From Lachnospiraceae bacterium (GTDB lineage Bacteria; Bacillota; Clostridia; Lachnospirales; Lachnospiraceae): a DNA stretch of 21,262 bases. Location: assembly GCA_009774375.1 (NCBI GenBank), contig VSNO01000073.1:1-21262 (forward strand), given 5' to 3'. The notes beneath the pieces are model-generated. The model did no database searches and was not told the DNA's origin. It was given only the letters and a program-made list of their open reading frames with translations. This document shows, one piece after another, positions 1 to 7,236 of the stretch (position 1 is the first letter of the stretch; each line of letters begins with the position of its first letter). A program made the position numbers and the translations under genes.

Positions 1-279
1 GTAGAGGAATATGCTATTGTTCCATATCGGGAGAAAAATGAAAAACTTTTGCATGATTTTGATATGTTTCTGGAGGATACCAGAACAGATATCATAGATA
101 TTACAAAACCAATAGCGAAAAAGGCGGCTGAAATCCGTGCATATTATAGTAAGTTTAGGGCAATGGATGCTCTACAGCTCGCTGCCGCAGTAATTAGTGG
201 CTGTAATGTGTTTCTTACAAACGACAAGCAGCTACGGCAGTATACGGAAATAGCAGTTATGACTATGGATGATCTATGA
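1..279 (+). CDS. PIN-domain protein, 3' part only (VapC-like toxin family)
   Basis: The reading frame is already open at base 1, so this is the C-terminal 92 residues of a gene that begins outside the window. The segment RAMDALQLAAA followed by VFLTNDKQLRQ is the C-terminal signature of PIN-domain nucleases: the D of MDAL and the D of TND are usual metal-binding acidic positions. Family knowledge: many small PIN proteins are VapC-type endoribonuclease toxins paired with an upstream antitoxin. The antitoxin, if present, would lie off the left edge, so toxin function is inference. The gene ends at TGA 277-279 and is followed within 40 bases by an insertion sequence remnant, so this is an accessory segment. 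Confidence 0.75.
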   Translation, partial: VEEYAIVPYREKNEKLLHDFDMFLEDTRTDIIDITKPIAKKAAEIRAYYSKFRAMDALQLAAAVISGCNVFLTNDKQLRQYTEIAVMTMDDL

Positions 280-317
280 AATTGTGTAGAATATGTCAAA
301 CAAATTCTGAAAATTAT

Positions 318-870
318 CTAGAGCGTGTTTCAAAATTACCAGCTATTGGTCATTTTAACCAAATCAGGATTGAAGCTAGGCATACGAATCCCATATAAGT
401 GAACGCCAGCTTATCATAGCGAGTGGCAATGCGGCGAAAACCCTTCAGTTTGAGAAAGTATTTCTCTACCAAATGGCGCTCTTTATACAGCCACCAGTCA
501 CAGTGGCGCTCAAATTTGGCTCCTGTTTTGGAAGGGATGGTTGGTTCCCCGCCATTTTCATAGATATAGTCGATTAGTTTATAACTATCATAGCCTCGGT
601 TCGCAAGCACGTTGCTTCCTTCTATATTTATATGTTCCAGCACTGGAATGGCAAAATTGATGTCATTACGTTGTCCTTCGCTAAGCATTAGATAGACAGG
701 ATAGCCATAAGCATCTACGGCTGCATGGATTTTGGAACTGGCACCTCCCCGGCTGTGGCCAATTTCGTTTGGAGGCCCCCTTTTTTTGCACCTGCACTGT
801 GCTGGTGCGCTTGGACGATTGTGGCATCCAGTGAAAGTTCACAAAGTTCGGCTTCATGATTTGGATTTCT
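318..870 (-). mobile_element. Degenerate IS5-family (IS427-like) insertion sequence remnant
   Basis: The stretch encodes the C-terminal two thirds of an IS5-family transposase on the minus strand. The end next to the transposase stop is marked by CTAGAGCGTGTTTCAAAA at 318-335. CTAG is a plausible target, as IS427-type elements often insert at CTAG or TA. The opposite terminal repeat and the transposase N-terminus are missing. Transposase-like coding stops being recognisable at roughly 855-870, just upstream of the lipoprotein ribosome binding site, so the right boundary is approximate. The element is therefore a truncated, non-autonomous remnant. A sequence resembling its terminus in inverted orientation occurs at 15861-15887. 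Confidence 0.75.
350..862 (-). pseudogene. IS5-family transposase, 5'-truncated, split in two frames
   Basis: Read on the minus strand, the upstream frame gives ELSLDATIVQAHQHSAGAKK, containing the first catalytic Asp of the IS5 DDE fold. The downstream frame, offset by -1, continues with EIGHSRGGASSKIHAAVDAY and ends in ERHLVEKYFLKLKGFRR with the third catalytic residue, Glu. The frames meet at a run of seven A and five G (minus strand, 787 to 776), which could be a slippery site as in two-ORF IS5 elements or a decay frameshift. The second catalytic position, usually Asp in a motif like ADRGYD, is Asn here (LANRGYD, codon at 599-601). The N-terminal helix-turn-helix part is absent. Together the truncation and the Asn indicate an inactive gene. 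Confidence 0.8.
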
Positions 871-918
871 AGCTGGAGGGAGTGCTGGAGCGTGCTTAAA
901 AAGGAGGATCGTACACTG

Positions 919-1536
919 ATGAAAAAGAGAAAACTTTTGTTTATAGTTCTTATGGGATATATCCTGATCTTTTCAGGGTGCAGGGCGTCGTCGGAGAACC
1001 TTTCCGAACCTCTTTCTGATAAAGAAATCCGGATGTTCAACGAGACGTTTTTCAATGGCAGTACAGACAATATGAATAACCAGATGCTGGCAAGTGAGTA
1101 TGATCAGCCAGCCAATATTGACTTATTCCAGCTGTTTTACAATGGAAACGGCGGCGCGGCAGGGCAGGTCTCGGAGGAGGAGGTCGCACTGCTGACAGAA
1201 TCGTACAGTGAGGCGCCCGTACTGGATATCGTGAAAGTCACCGCGGAGGAGATGAATGCTGTCCTGGTAGAAAAGACGGGTGTACAGCTGGAGGAGACAC
1301 AGCAAAAAGGTCTCGGGAACTTTTATTATCTGGAGCAGTATGACAGCTTTTACAACATTGCCGGTGACACGAATTTTAACTGGTGCACGGTCACGTCCGG
1401 CGTCCGGCAGTCCGGTCGTGAGCTGATACTGGAATATACAAAAGAGAATGAGGACGGACAGTGGCGCGTCGTTCTGGAGGAAACGGACGATGGTTATCTG
1501 TTTGTCTCCAATACAAAAATTGAGCAGGGGCACTGA
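919..1536 (+). CDS. Predicted lipoprotein of unknown function
   Basis: 205 residues. The start is fixed by AGGAGG at 902-907, 11 bases before ATG. An in-frame ATG at 856 lies inside the IS remnant and has no such site. The N-terminus MKKRKLLFIVLMGYILIFSGC is a type II signal peptide: basic residues, a hydrophobic core, then a FSGC lipobox with the lipidated Cys at residue 21, predicting anchoring to the outer face of the membrane. The rest is acidic and soluble, with a serine/glutamate-rich stretch after the Cys and aromatic-rich segments such as LGNFYYLEQYDSFYNIAG. I do not recognise the family. It ends one base before the MATE ATG, so the two are probably cotranscribed and perhaps translationally coupled. 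No clear promoter is visible before it; the IS remnant occupies that position. Confidence 0.75.
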   Translation: MKKRKLLFIVLMGYILIFSGCRASSENLSEPLSDKEIRMFNETFFNGSTDNMNNQMLASEYDQPANIDLFQLFYNGNGGAAGQVSEEEVALLTESYSEAPVLDIVKVTAEEMNAVLVEKTGVQLEETQQKGLGNFYYLEQYDSFYNIAGDTNFNWCTVTSGVRQSGRELILEYTKENEDGQWRVVLEETDDGYLFVSNTKIEQGH

Positions 1537-1537
1537 C

Positions 1538-2878
1538 ATGACAAAAGACACAGATATGACAGTCGGAAATCCATTTGTACTGATCGGGACGTTTTCCTTC
1601 TCGCTCGTCACAGGCAATCTGTTTCAGCAGCTTTATACATTTGTGGATACCATCATCATCGGAAAGAAGATCGGTGCGCCGGGGCTTGCGGCTGTCGGGG
1701 GAACAGAGTGGCTGATCTTTATGGTGAACGGGCTGGTGATCGGACTGGTCCAGGGATTTTCCATTCTGCTGGGGAACTGCTTTGGAGAAAAAAATGAGCA
1801 GCGCTTTGCTGTCTGTTATCATATGTCCAAAAAGATCTGCGCTGTTCTGGCGGCCGCGCTGACGGCAGTCTTTTTGCTGATCTCGGGGAGCATATTGAGA
1901 ATGCTGGGCACAAAAGAGGAAGTGTACCCGATGGCAAAGACTTATGTGGACACGATCCTTCTGGGGACACCGTTCCTGGCGTTTTACCAGCTGTTTTCGG
2001 GGGCGCTCAGAAGCCGGGGGAACAGCCGGATTCCGCTGCTGGCGATGACGGTCTCGTCATTGTGCAATATCATTCTGGATATCCTGTTTGTGAATGTGCT
2101 GGAATTGGGGATCGCGGGCGCCGCGCTGGGGACGATCCTCTCGGAATTTGTGGTAATGCTGATCTGCGGATATTATTTTTATCATGACGGGAGCCGGGCA
2201 GGGTATGATGGATCCGCTTTGGAAAACGAAAAAATGGTTATGAAAAGACTGTTCCGGATGGGGCTTCCCATGGCGATGCAGAGCCTGATCACCTCGATCG
2301 GCGGCCTGATCGTCGTCAACAGGATCAACCAGTATGATCTCACCTTTCTGGCGGGATATACGTCGGCTGTAAAACTGTACGGGCTGCTGGAGATCGCAGC
2401 GTCCTCTTTTGGTCTGGCGGCCGCAGCGTATGTCTCGCAGAATTACGGGGCGAATAAAATGAACCGGATCCGGCAGGGCGTCCGCGCTGGCGTGGCCATG
2501 GGCGCGGCGGTCGCGCTGGCCTGCTCCGCAGTCATGGTTTTTGGCGGAAAAAGCATTCTGAGGCTGTTCATCGACACCTCCGCCGTGATGGACGAAGTGC
2601 TGGGATACGGATATGGATTTCTGGAGATACTGGCAGTCTTTTTCCCGTTCCTGTATATCCTGTACATCCTGAGGGCTGTCCTGCAGGGCATCAATAACAC
2701 GGTCGTCCCGATGCTGTCAAGCTTTGCACAGCTGATGATGCGGCTGCTGTGCGCGACGGTGCTGACACGGTTCATCGGATATGAGGGGATCTTCTGGGGC
2801 GAGGTAACGGCGTGGCTGTTTGCGGATGCGGTCCTCTTTGCCGCATACCGGCTGGAGATGAGGCGGATCATGGAATGA
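1538..2878 (+). CDS. MATE family multidrug/toxic compound efflux transporter
   Basis: 446 residues, the usual MATE size, with about 12 hydrophobic segments in two similar halves. Typical motifs are QQLYTFVDTIIIGKKIG in the first helix, GALRSRGNSRIPLL in the middle of the N-terminal half, and a second-half copy SSFGLAAAAYVSQNYGANK. MATE proteins export cationic drugs, dyes or metabolites using Na+ or H+ gradients; the substrate cannot be read from sequence. The start is ATG 1538, one base after the lipoprotein stop, with only a weak purine-rich site (CAGGGG) before it, consistent with coupled translation. An alternative start is ATG 1556. The 3' end overlaps the convergent DUF402 gene by 11 bases. 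Confidence 0.92.
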   Translation: MTKDTDMTVGNPFVLIGTFSFSLVTGNLFQQLYTFVDTIIIGKKIGAPGLAAVGGTEWLIFMVNGLVIGLVQGFSILLGNCFGEKNEQRFAVCYHMSKKICAVLAAALTAVFLLISGSILRMLGTKEEVYPMAKTYVDTILLGTPFLAFYQLFSGALRSRGNSRIPLLAMTVSSLCNIILDILFVNVLELGIAGAALGTILSEFVVMLICGYYFYHDGSRAGYDGSALENEKMVMKRLFRMGLPMAMQSLITSIGGLIVVNRINQYDLTFLAGYTSAVKLYGLLEIAASSFGLAAAAYVSQNYGANKMNRIRQGVRAGVAMGAAVALACSAVMVFGGKSILRLFIDTSAVMDEVLGYGYGFLEILAVFFPFLYILYILRAVLQGINNTVVPMLSSFAQLMMRLLCATVLTRFIGYEGIFWGEVTAWLFADAVLFAAYRLEMRRIME

Positions 2879-3347
2879 CACGGTCCAGATCAGCTGTCAG
2901 CGCGTCGAATTTGTCGTCATAGATCAGGTTCAGAAGGCTGTCGAGTTTTCGCAGGGCCTGTGTGATGATATGTGGCTCGCACAGATCTTTTTCAAGTGCG
3001 ATGGCAAGCTCGTTGAGGTCAAGCACCTTGACATAGCCGTCAGGACAGACGACCACATCGGCGAGGAGGTCGGTCACGAACAGCGCATTCTCTGCTTCCT
3101 GATAATCATAGTCCACAATGTCACAATACCAGTACAACAGCGTGTTGTCCTCGCGGTAGAATTTGCTGATCTTACATCCGAGATTCAGATAATAGCAGGA
3201 GCAGCCATGATGAAAATCCCGGCGCGGTTTCAGGGTGTTCCATCTCGTGATGATCTTGTCGTCTGTTCGCTCGAGAATGACATCGTCTTTCAACAGAATA
3301 CATTCTTCAGGTATCATACGTCTGCGGTAAATCTTCAAATCATCCAT
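2868..3347 (-). CDS. DUF402 domain protein (possible nucleoside phosphatase-like)
   Basis: 159 residues. The segment LLYWYCDIVDYDY, then LFVTDLLADVVVCPDGYVKVLDLNEL, is characteristic of DUF402 proteins: an aromatic-rich strand, clustered Asp residues that bind metal, and the DG.V.VLD turn. Family knowledge: characterised Gram-positive members hydrolyse nucleoside tri- and diphosphates with divalent metal, and others act in natural-product pathways. The substrate here is unknown. The start is supported by AGGAGA (minus strand, 3360-3355), 7 bases before ATG. It converges on the MATE gene with an 11-base overlap and is transcribed divergently from the FIST module. Confidence 0.8.
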   Translation of the reverse strand: MDDLKIYRRRMIPEECILLKDDVILERTDDKIITRWNTLKPRRDFHHGCSCYYLNLGCKISKFYREDNTLLYWYCDIVDYDYQEAENALFVTDLLADVVVCPDGYVKVLDLNELAIALEKDLCEPHIITQALRKLDSLLNLIYDDKFDALTADLDRVIP

Positions 3348-3379
3348 GGCATATTCTCCTTTGGTTAAATTGTATTTAT

Positions 3380-3408
3380 AGTTTACATCTTTTTGGTGCC
3401 GGATTCAA
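3380..3408 (-). promoter_or_regulatory. Possible promoter of the DUF402 gene
   Basis: On the minus strand TTGAAT (3408-3403) and TAAACT (3385-3380) are separated by 17 bases. The -35 matches consensus at five of six positions and the -10 at only four of six. It lies about 20 bases upstream of the ribosome binding site, so placement is good but the -10 is weak. Confidence 0.35.
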
Positions 3409-3440
3409 TGCTTTTATACTTTTATATTATGAAATATCCG

Positions 3441-3469
3441 TTGCGCTTTGGGCTGATATACCGTATAAT
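3441..3469 (+). promoter_or_regulatory. Sigma-A-type promoter of the FIST signalling genes
   Basis: TTGCGC (3441-3446), 17-base spacer, and a perfect TATAAT (3464-3469), 45 bases before the FIST start codon. It overlaps GCTGATAT (3452-3459), which resembles a flagellar sigma -10, but no correctly spaced TAAA element accompanies that, so the sigma-A reading is preferred. Confidence 0.65.
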
Positions 3470-3514
3470 CAAAACAGCATAATAAATAGAATGAACGATC
3501 AAGGAGACGATGAG

Positions 3515-4570
3515 ATGAGACAGTTTTTTGGAAAGAGCCAAAGCGGAGATCTGGCGGAAGCAGTGAATGGACTGGATAATCCCCAGTTTATTATGCTGAT
3601 GTCCAGCAATGCCCAGTTTGAGACGCATGTAAAGACACTCGAGAAGCGTTATCCGGGAATTCCGAGTATTGGCTGTATCGGAATGTGCTACGATACGGCG
3701 ATGGTGGAGGAGGGTGTCGGCATCATTGCATTTCTGGATGGGGTGACTGCGACAGCCAATGTGCTGGAGCAGGTATCGACAATGCCGATCAGGTATATCA
3801 GGCGTCTGGAGGAGGATGTGCGGAAAGTAGGCGGCGCGGGCGAGGATACGGTGTGTATCGATTTTTGTGCCGGAAATGACGCCTGCGTGCTCACTACGAT
3901 CAATACGGTGCTGAAGCAGAAGAAGATCCCGTTGGTCGGGGGCACGGGAGATGCGGGGAAGGTCTCTGTCAATGGAAGGATCTATGAGGATGCTGTGGCG
4001 TATGCACTGGTGCGGAATCAGGCGGGCAGGGTGAAGACTTACAAGGAAAATATTTACCGCAAGCTCGGAAACTATCGTTTTATTGCCTCGGATACAGATA
4101 AAGAGAACTATGTGATCGGCACCTTGAATGGAAGGCCGGCAAAACAGGTTTACGAAAATATCCTCCATGTGACGGACGAGGAGATATTGACGCAGACATT
4201 CCAGAATCCTTTTGGAAAGATCAATGGAGATGACACCTGCATCATTTCGATCAAGGAAGTGAGAGGCGATGCGCTCGCATGCTTCCGCCAGGTAAATGAT
4301 TCGGATGTACTGATCCTGCTCGAACTTGCCGACTACGAGGCTGTTGTGCGGCGGACGATCGAGACTATCTGCCGCGATTTTCCAAAACGGTCAGCTGTCT
4401 TCTCGGTAAATTGTCTGTTCCGCTATAAGCTGTTTTGCGAGCGCGGATATATGGAGACGTATCTGGAGGAAATGTCTGAGCTGGGAAGTCATGCAGGGCT
4501 GGTCGGGTATGGGGAGCATTACAATAACCGGTTTGTCAACCAGTCCATGACGTGTGTGGTGTTTGAGTAA
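3515..4570 (+). CDS. FIST-domain sensory protein (FIST_N plus FIST_C)
   Basis: 351 residues. AAGGAG at 3501-3506, 8 bases before ATG 3515, fixes the start; an in-frame ATG at 3491 precedes that site. The N-terminal half carries FIST_N features: FIMLMSSNAQFE, YPGIPSIGCIGMCYD, then IPLVGGTGDAG. The C-terminal half ends in LVGYGEHYNNRFVNQSMTCV, matching the closing FIST_C motif that usually reads like GEI..FHNQT; here a Val stands where the His is common. Family knowledge: FIST proteins are small-molecule sensors, and the NosP subset are haem proteins that sense NO and control a partner kinase and phosphorelay. Nothing here proves haem binding. It is first in a module with a soluble MCP-like protein, Hpt and a REC/HD-GYP protein, which supports an input-sensor role. 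No signal peptide or membrane segment; cytoplasmic. Confidence 0.85.
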   Translation: MRQFFGKSQSGDLAEAVNGLDNPQFIMLMSSNAQFETHVKTLEKRYPGIPSIGCIGMCYDTAMVEEGVGIIAFLDGVTATANVLEQVSTMPIRYIRRLEEDVRKVGGAGEDTVCIDFCAGNDACVLTTINTVLKQKKIPLVGGTGDAGKVSVNGRIYEDAVAYALVRNQAGRVKTYKENIYRKLGNYRFIASDTDKENYVIGTLNGRPAKQVYENILHVTDEEILTQTFQNPFGKINGDDTCIISIKEVRGDALACFRQVNDSDVLILLELADYEAVVRRTIETICRDFPKRSAVFSVNCLFRYKLFCERGYMETYLEEMSELGSHAGLVGYGEHYNNRFVNQSMTCVVFE

Positions 4571-4585
4571 AGGGAGGCATGTGAG

Positions 4586-5515
4586 ATGTTATTTAGAAAG
4601 AAAGCCGGGAACGGACAAGGAGGCGTGGACGGTCTTTATCCGGTGCTGCATGCGGCAGAGAGCCTGAAGGAGTACCAGAGAGAGCTGGTCGGCAAGGAAG
4701 TCGAATCCCTGTGGGAGCTGGGAATGGTGGGCAGTTCTTTTTCAGGGGTCATGAAAAAGGCGGACAGTTTTCATGACCAGCTGTCGGATTTTGAACAGAC
4801 GTTCTCGGATATCAACAATGTGGCCGGGCAGTTTGAGCAGGTCCGCGGAGCCATTGGCGATGCGGTGTCCGAGGCACAGGGGAAAGTGGAAGAGCTGAAG
4901 AGCACCTCGGTCCAGGTGGAGAGAACGTACAGTGACATGCAGCAGACCTTTGCGCAGCTGCAGGGTTCCGTGGAGGGGATCAAACAGTGCATGAAAAAGA
5001 TCATCTCCATCGCGGAACAGACCAATATCCTTGCGCTCAACGCATCGATCGAGGCGGCAAGAGCTGGGGAGTCCGGCAGGGGGTTTGCAGTGGTTGCGAC
5101 GAATGTAAAGGAACTTGCAGACCAGATCAAGGAGCTGGCGGAGGAAGTGGATACAGGTGTGCATGAGGTGGAACATGGCACGGGCGAACTGAACAACAGT
5201 ATTACGGCATCGCAGCATGCCCTGAGCCAGAATATCGACACTGTCAACAGTACATATGAGTCCTTTAACAGGATCACGGATACAGCGGAGAATACAGTGA
5301 CTGTGCAGAGGGGCATCTCCGATGTGATCGACGGGGCACATGGGGAGCTGCAGACGATCGGACAGTTTTTTGACGAGATCAAGCTGCAGTATCAGGATGT
5401 CATCAGGCACATCGAACAGGCAAATAATCTCGGGACGACGAAAAGCGCCCTTTTTGAAGATATGGATCATATCCTTTCGCAGTTCCGGCCGCTGGTCGAG
5501 GGGATGAATCCCTGA
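4586..5515 (+). CDS. Soluble methyl-accepting chemotaxis-type signalling protein
   Basis: 309 residues without any membrane segment. Residues about 139-177 form the highly conserved MCP hairpin tip (EQTNILALNASIEAARAGE, then GRGFAVVATNVKELA), flanked by long heptad-rich helices on both sides. No recognised sensory domain precedes the coiled coil; the first 60 residues are a short basic leader plus helix. Family knowledge: the tip binds CheA and CheW and controls kinase activity. The gene starts 15 bases after the FIST stop, with GGGAGG upstream of ATG, so the FIST protein is a plausible separate input partner. Neither CheA, CheW, CheR nor CheB is encoded in this window, so its kinase partner must be elsewhere or its role is not classical chemotaxis. 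Confidence 0.92.
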   Translation: MLFRKKAGNGQGGVDGLYPVLHAAESLKEYQRELVGKEVESLWELGMVGSSFSGVMKKADSFHDQLSDFEQTFSDINNVAGQFEQVRGAIGDAVSEAQGKVEELKSTSVQVERTYSDMQQTFAQLQGSVEGIKQCMKKIISIAEQTNILALNASIEAARAGESGRGFAVVATNVKELADQIKELAEEVDTGVHEVEHGTGELNNSITASQHALSQNIDTVNSTYESFNRITDTAENTVTVQRGISDVIDGAHGELQTIGQFFDEIKLQYQDVIRHIEQANNLGTTKSALFEDMDHILSQFRPLVEGMNP

Positions 5516-5524
5516 CGAAAGAGG

Positions 5525-5553
5525 TTGAATTATGCGGGGAGATGCGATATAAT
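5525..5553 (+). promoter_or_regulatory. Sigma-A-type promoter for the Hpt and HD-GYP genes
   Basis: TTGAAT (5525-5530), 17-base spacer, TATAAT (5548-5553), 10 bases after the MCP stop and 58 bases before the Hpt start. Both hexamers are near consensus at ideal spacing, so the output half of the module can probably be transcribed independently of the FIST-MCP half. Confidence 0.65.
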
Positions 5554-5611
5554 TTTTGATGAGGAAAATGCAGTCTGAAGTATCAAATGTGTGGAGTTCA
5601 GGAGGGAAACT

Positions 5612-5962
5612 ATGACAGTACAGGAGTTTTATGATGAGGTGGGCGGTGACTATAACGAGATCATGTCCAGGCTCAGGACTGAGGACAGGATCAGGAAATT
5701 TGCGGGGATGTTCACGAGGGATGAGAGCTATAAGGCACTTGTCCAGGGCATCAATGACGGGAACGTGGAGGAAGCGTTCCGGGCAGCGCACACGATGAAG
5801 GGCATGTGCCAGAATATGGCATTTACACGTCTGTATAAGTCGAGTCACGAGATCACAGAGATCCTCAGGGGAAATGACATCGACAGCGCAAAACAGATGC
5901 TTGATGTGGTGACAGAGGATTATAACATCGTGATCGCAGGTATTGGGAAGCTGTTGGCGTAG
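5612..5962 (+). CDS. Stand-alone Hpt (histidine phosphotransfer) domain protein
   Basis: 116 residues, the size of a single Hpt four-helix bundle. The phosphoacceptor motif AAHTMKGMCQNM places the active His at residue 60, with the usual small residues and Lys after it. AGGAGG at 5600-5605, 6 bases before ATG 5612, defines the start; a GTG at 5591 lies upstream of that site and is rejected. Family knowledge: free Hpt proteins pass phosphoryl groups between receiver domains in multistep phosphorelays. The next gene encodes a receiver-domain protein, its likely partner. The upstream phosphodonor (a hybrid kinase) is not in the window. Confidence 0.9.
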   Translation: MTVQEFYDEVGGDYNEIMSRLRTEDRIRKFAGMFTRDESYKALVQGINDGNVEEAFRAAHTMKGMCQNMAFTRLYKSSHEITEILRGNDIDSAKQMLDVVTEDYNIVIAGIGKLLA

Positions 5963-5992
5963 TATCATAAATAGGGAAGGAAATCAATAGTG

Positions 5993-7093
5993 ATGGAGAC
6001 AATGGAAAAAGACATGATCCTGATCGCGGATGATGCGGAGATCAACCGCGAGATGATCAAATTCATATTTGATGAGCAGTATCATATTATCGAGGCCGAG
6101 GATGGGGTGCAGGCGATCACCGCGATCGCGGAGTACAGTGACAGACTATGCCTGTTGTTCCTGGATCTGCTCATGCCGAAAAAATCTGGTCTGGATGTGC
6201 TGCAGTTTATGAATGATGAGGATTATATCAATACGATCCCCGTTATCATGATCACTGGAGAGGCGACGGACGAGACGGATGAGAAGGCTTATGAATACGG
6301 CGCTTCCGATATCATCTACAAGCCGTTTGCCCCGAACGTCGTCATGCGCCGTGCCAAGAATATCATGGAGCTGTTTGAACATAGGATCTATCTGGAGCAG
6401 AAGCTTGAGAAACGTACACGGCAGCTGAGGGAGAGCCGGGAGAAGATCGAGCGCAGCAATGAATTTCTGGTGAACGCGCTGAGCTCTGTTGTGGAGTTCA
6501 GAAGCCTGGAGTCCGGCGAACATATCCAGAGGGTAAAGTATTTTACAAAGCTGTTCCTCAAATACATCATGAAGATCTACCCCAAGTATGAGATCACAAA
6601 AGAGCAGGCCGCTCTGATCGTCAACGCGTCAGCGCTGCATGACATAGGTAAGATCGCGATACCGGACAGCATCCTGTTAAAACCGGGGAAGCTTACGGAG
6701 GAAGAGTTTGAGGAGATGAAGAAGCATACAGTCTACGGCTGCGAGCTTCTCGAGAAGTTCAAGCAGGAGGACAATGAGTTCTATCGTTACTGCTATGATA
6801 TCTGCAGATATCATCATGAACGGCACGACGGAAACGGATACCCCGACAGGCTGGAAGGGGACGCGATTCCCATCTGGGCCCAGATCGTGTCGGTTGTGGA
6901 TGTGTACGATGCGCTGGTGAGCAAACGTGTATACAAGGATCCGTTTGCAGTCGAGGAGGCGGCGCGCATGATCCTGGAGGGAGAGTGCGGTGTGTTCTCG
7001 CCGGAAATGATCGATTGCTTCACAATGGCAGAACAGGAGCTTTTTGCAGCGACGGAGGGGGAGTTCTCCTTTGCGGATGTGATGGTGAAATAA
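5993..7093 (+). CDS. Response regulator with HD-GYP c-di-GMP phosphodiesterase output
   Basis: 366 residues. The receiver domain (about 1-125) has the acidic pair Asp13/Asp14, phosphoacceptor Asp58 in FLDLLMP, Thr88 and Lys110 in the KPF motif. A helical linker (about 126-160) leads to the HD-GYP domain, with His177, the HD pair 216-217 in ALHDIGKIAIPDSIL, His245, and HHERHDGNGYP at 274-284. All signature residues of active HD-GYP enzymes are intact, so it should hydrolyse cyclic-di-GMP, as in RpfG-type regulators. The start is uncertain: GTG 5990, ATG 5993 or ATG 6002, all just after GGGAAGG; ATG 5993 is chosen. It follows the Hpt gene by 30 bases. No GGDEF cyclase is present in the window. 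Confidence 0.92.
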   Translation: METMEKDMILIADDAEINREMIKFIFDEQYHIIEAEDGVQAITAIAEYSDRLCLLFLDLLMPKKSGLDVLQFMNDEDYINTIPVIMITGEATDETDEKAYEYGASDIIYKPFAPNVVMRRAKNIMELFEHRIYLEQKLEKRTRQLRESREKIERSNEFLVNALSSVVEFRSLESGEHIQRVKYFTKLFLKYIMKIYPKYEITKEQAALIVNASALHDIGKIAIPDSILLKPGKLTEEEFEEMKKHTVYGCELLEKFKQEDNEFYRYCYDICRYHHERHDGNGYPDRLEGDAIPIWAQIVSVVDVYDALVSKRVYKDPFAVEEAARMILEGECGVFSPEMIDCFTMAEQELFAATEGEFSFADVMVK

Positions 7094-7156
7094 GCAGGCC
7101 GGGCAAGGGCTGGCTGCCGGAACGGCGCCGGACATGAAAAAAGATCGGACATTTAC

Positions 7157-7185
7157 TAGACAATTTTATCCAGTTTCGGTATAAT
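7157..7185 (+). promoter_or_regulatory. Main promoter of the atp operon
   Basis: TAGACA (7157-7162), 17-base spacer, perfect TATAAT (7180-7185), about 50 bases before the first atp start codon. Transcription would start near 7192. No convincing terminator for the preceding HD-GYP gene lies between 7094 and this promoter, so some read-through is possible. Confidence 0.75.
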
Positions 7186-7236
7186 TATGGTTGGGCGTCA
7201 GGAGAATGGAAATCGCAGGCATATGGAGGCGGACAG

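Noticed and set aside
885..900. Second IS end (GAGCGTGCTTAAAAA)
   Set aside because: It resembles the terminus at 321 but is in direct, not inverted, orientation and has two mismatches in 15; likely coincidence or unrelated sequence.
856..918. Longer N-terminus for the lipoprotein gene from ATG 856
   Set aside because: It would place 21 extra residues before a textbook lipoprotein signal peptide, and the start lies in IS-derived sequence without a ribosome binding site.
3431..3459. Flagellar sigma (sigma-28-like) promoter before the FIST gene
   Set aside because: GCTGATAT resembles its -10, but the GAAA upstream is 17 rather than 15 bases away and lacks the T. The overlapping sigma-A promoter is far better.
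4742..5968. Long minus-strand open frame (about 408 codons) opposite the MCP and Hpt genes
   Set aside because: It spans two clearly real plus-strand genes, the promoter between them and their start sites; no recognisable protein features.
7094..7150. Terminator after the HD-GYP gene
   Set aside because: Short GC-rich inverted repeats around GCCGGAACGGC exist, but no U run follows on the plus strand.
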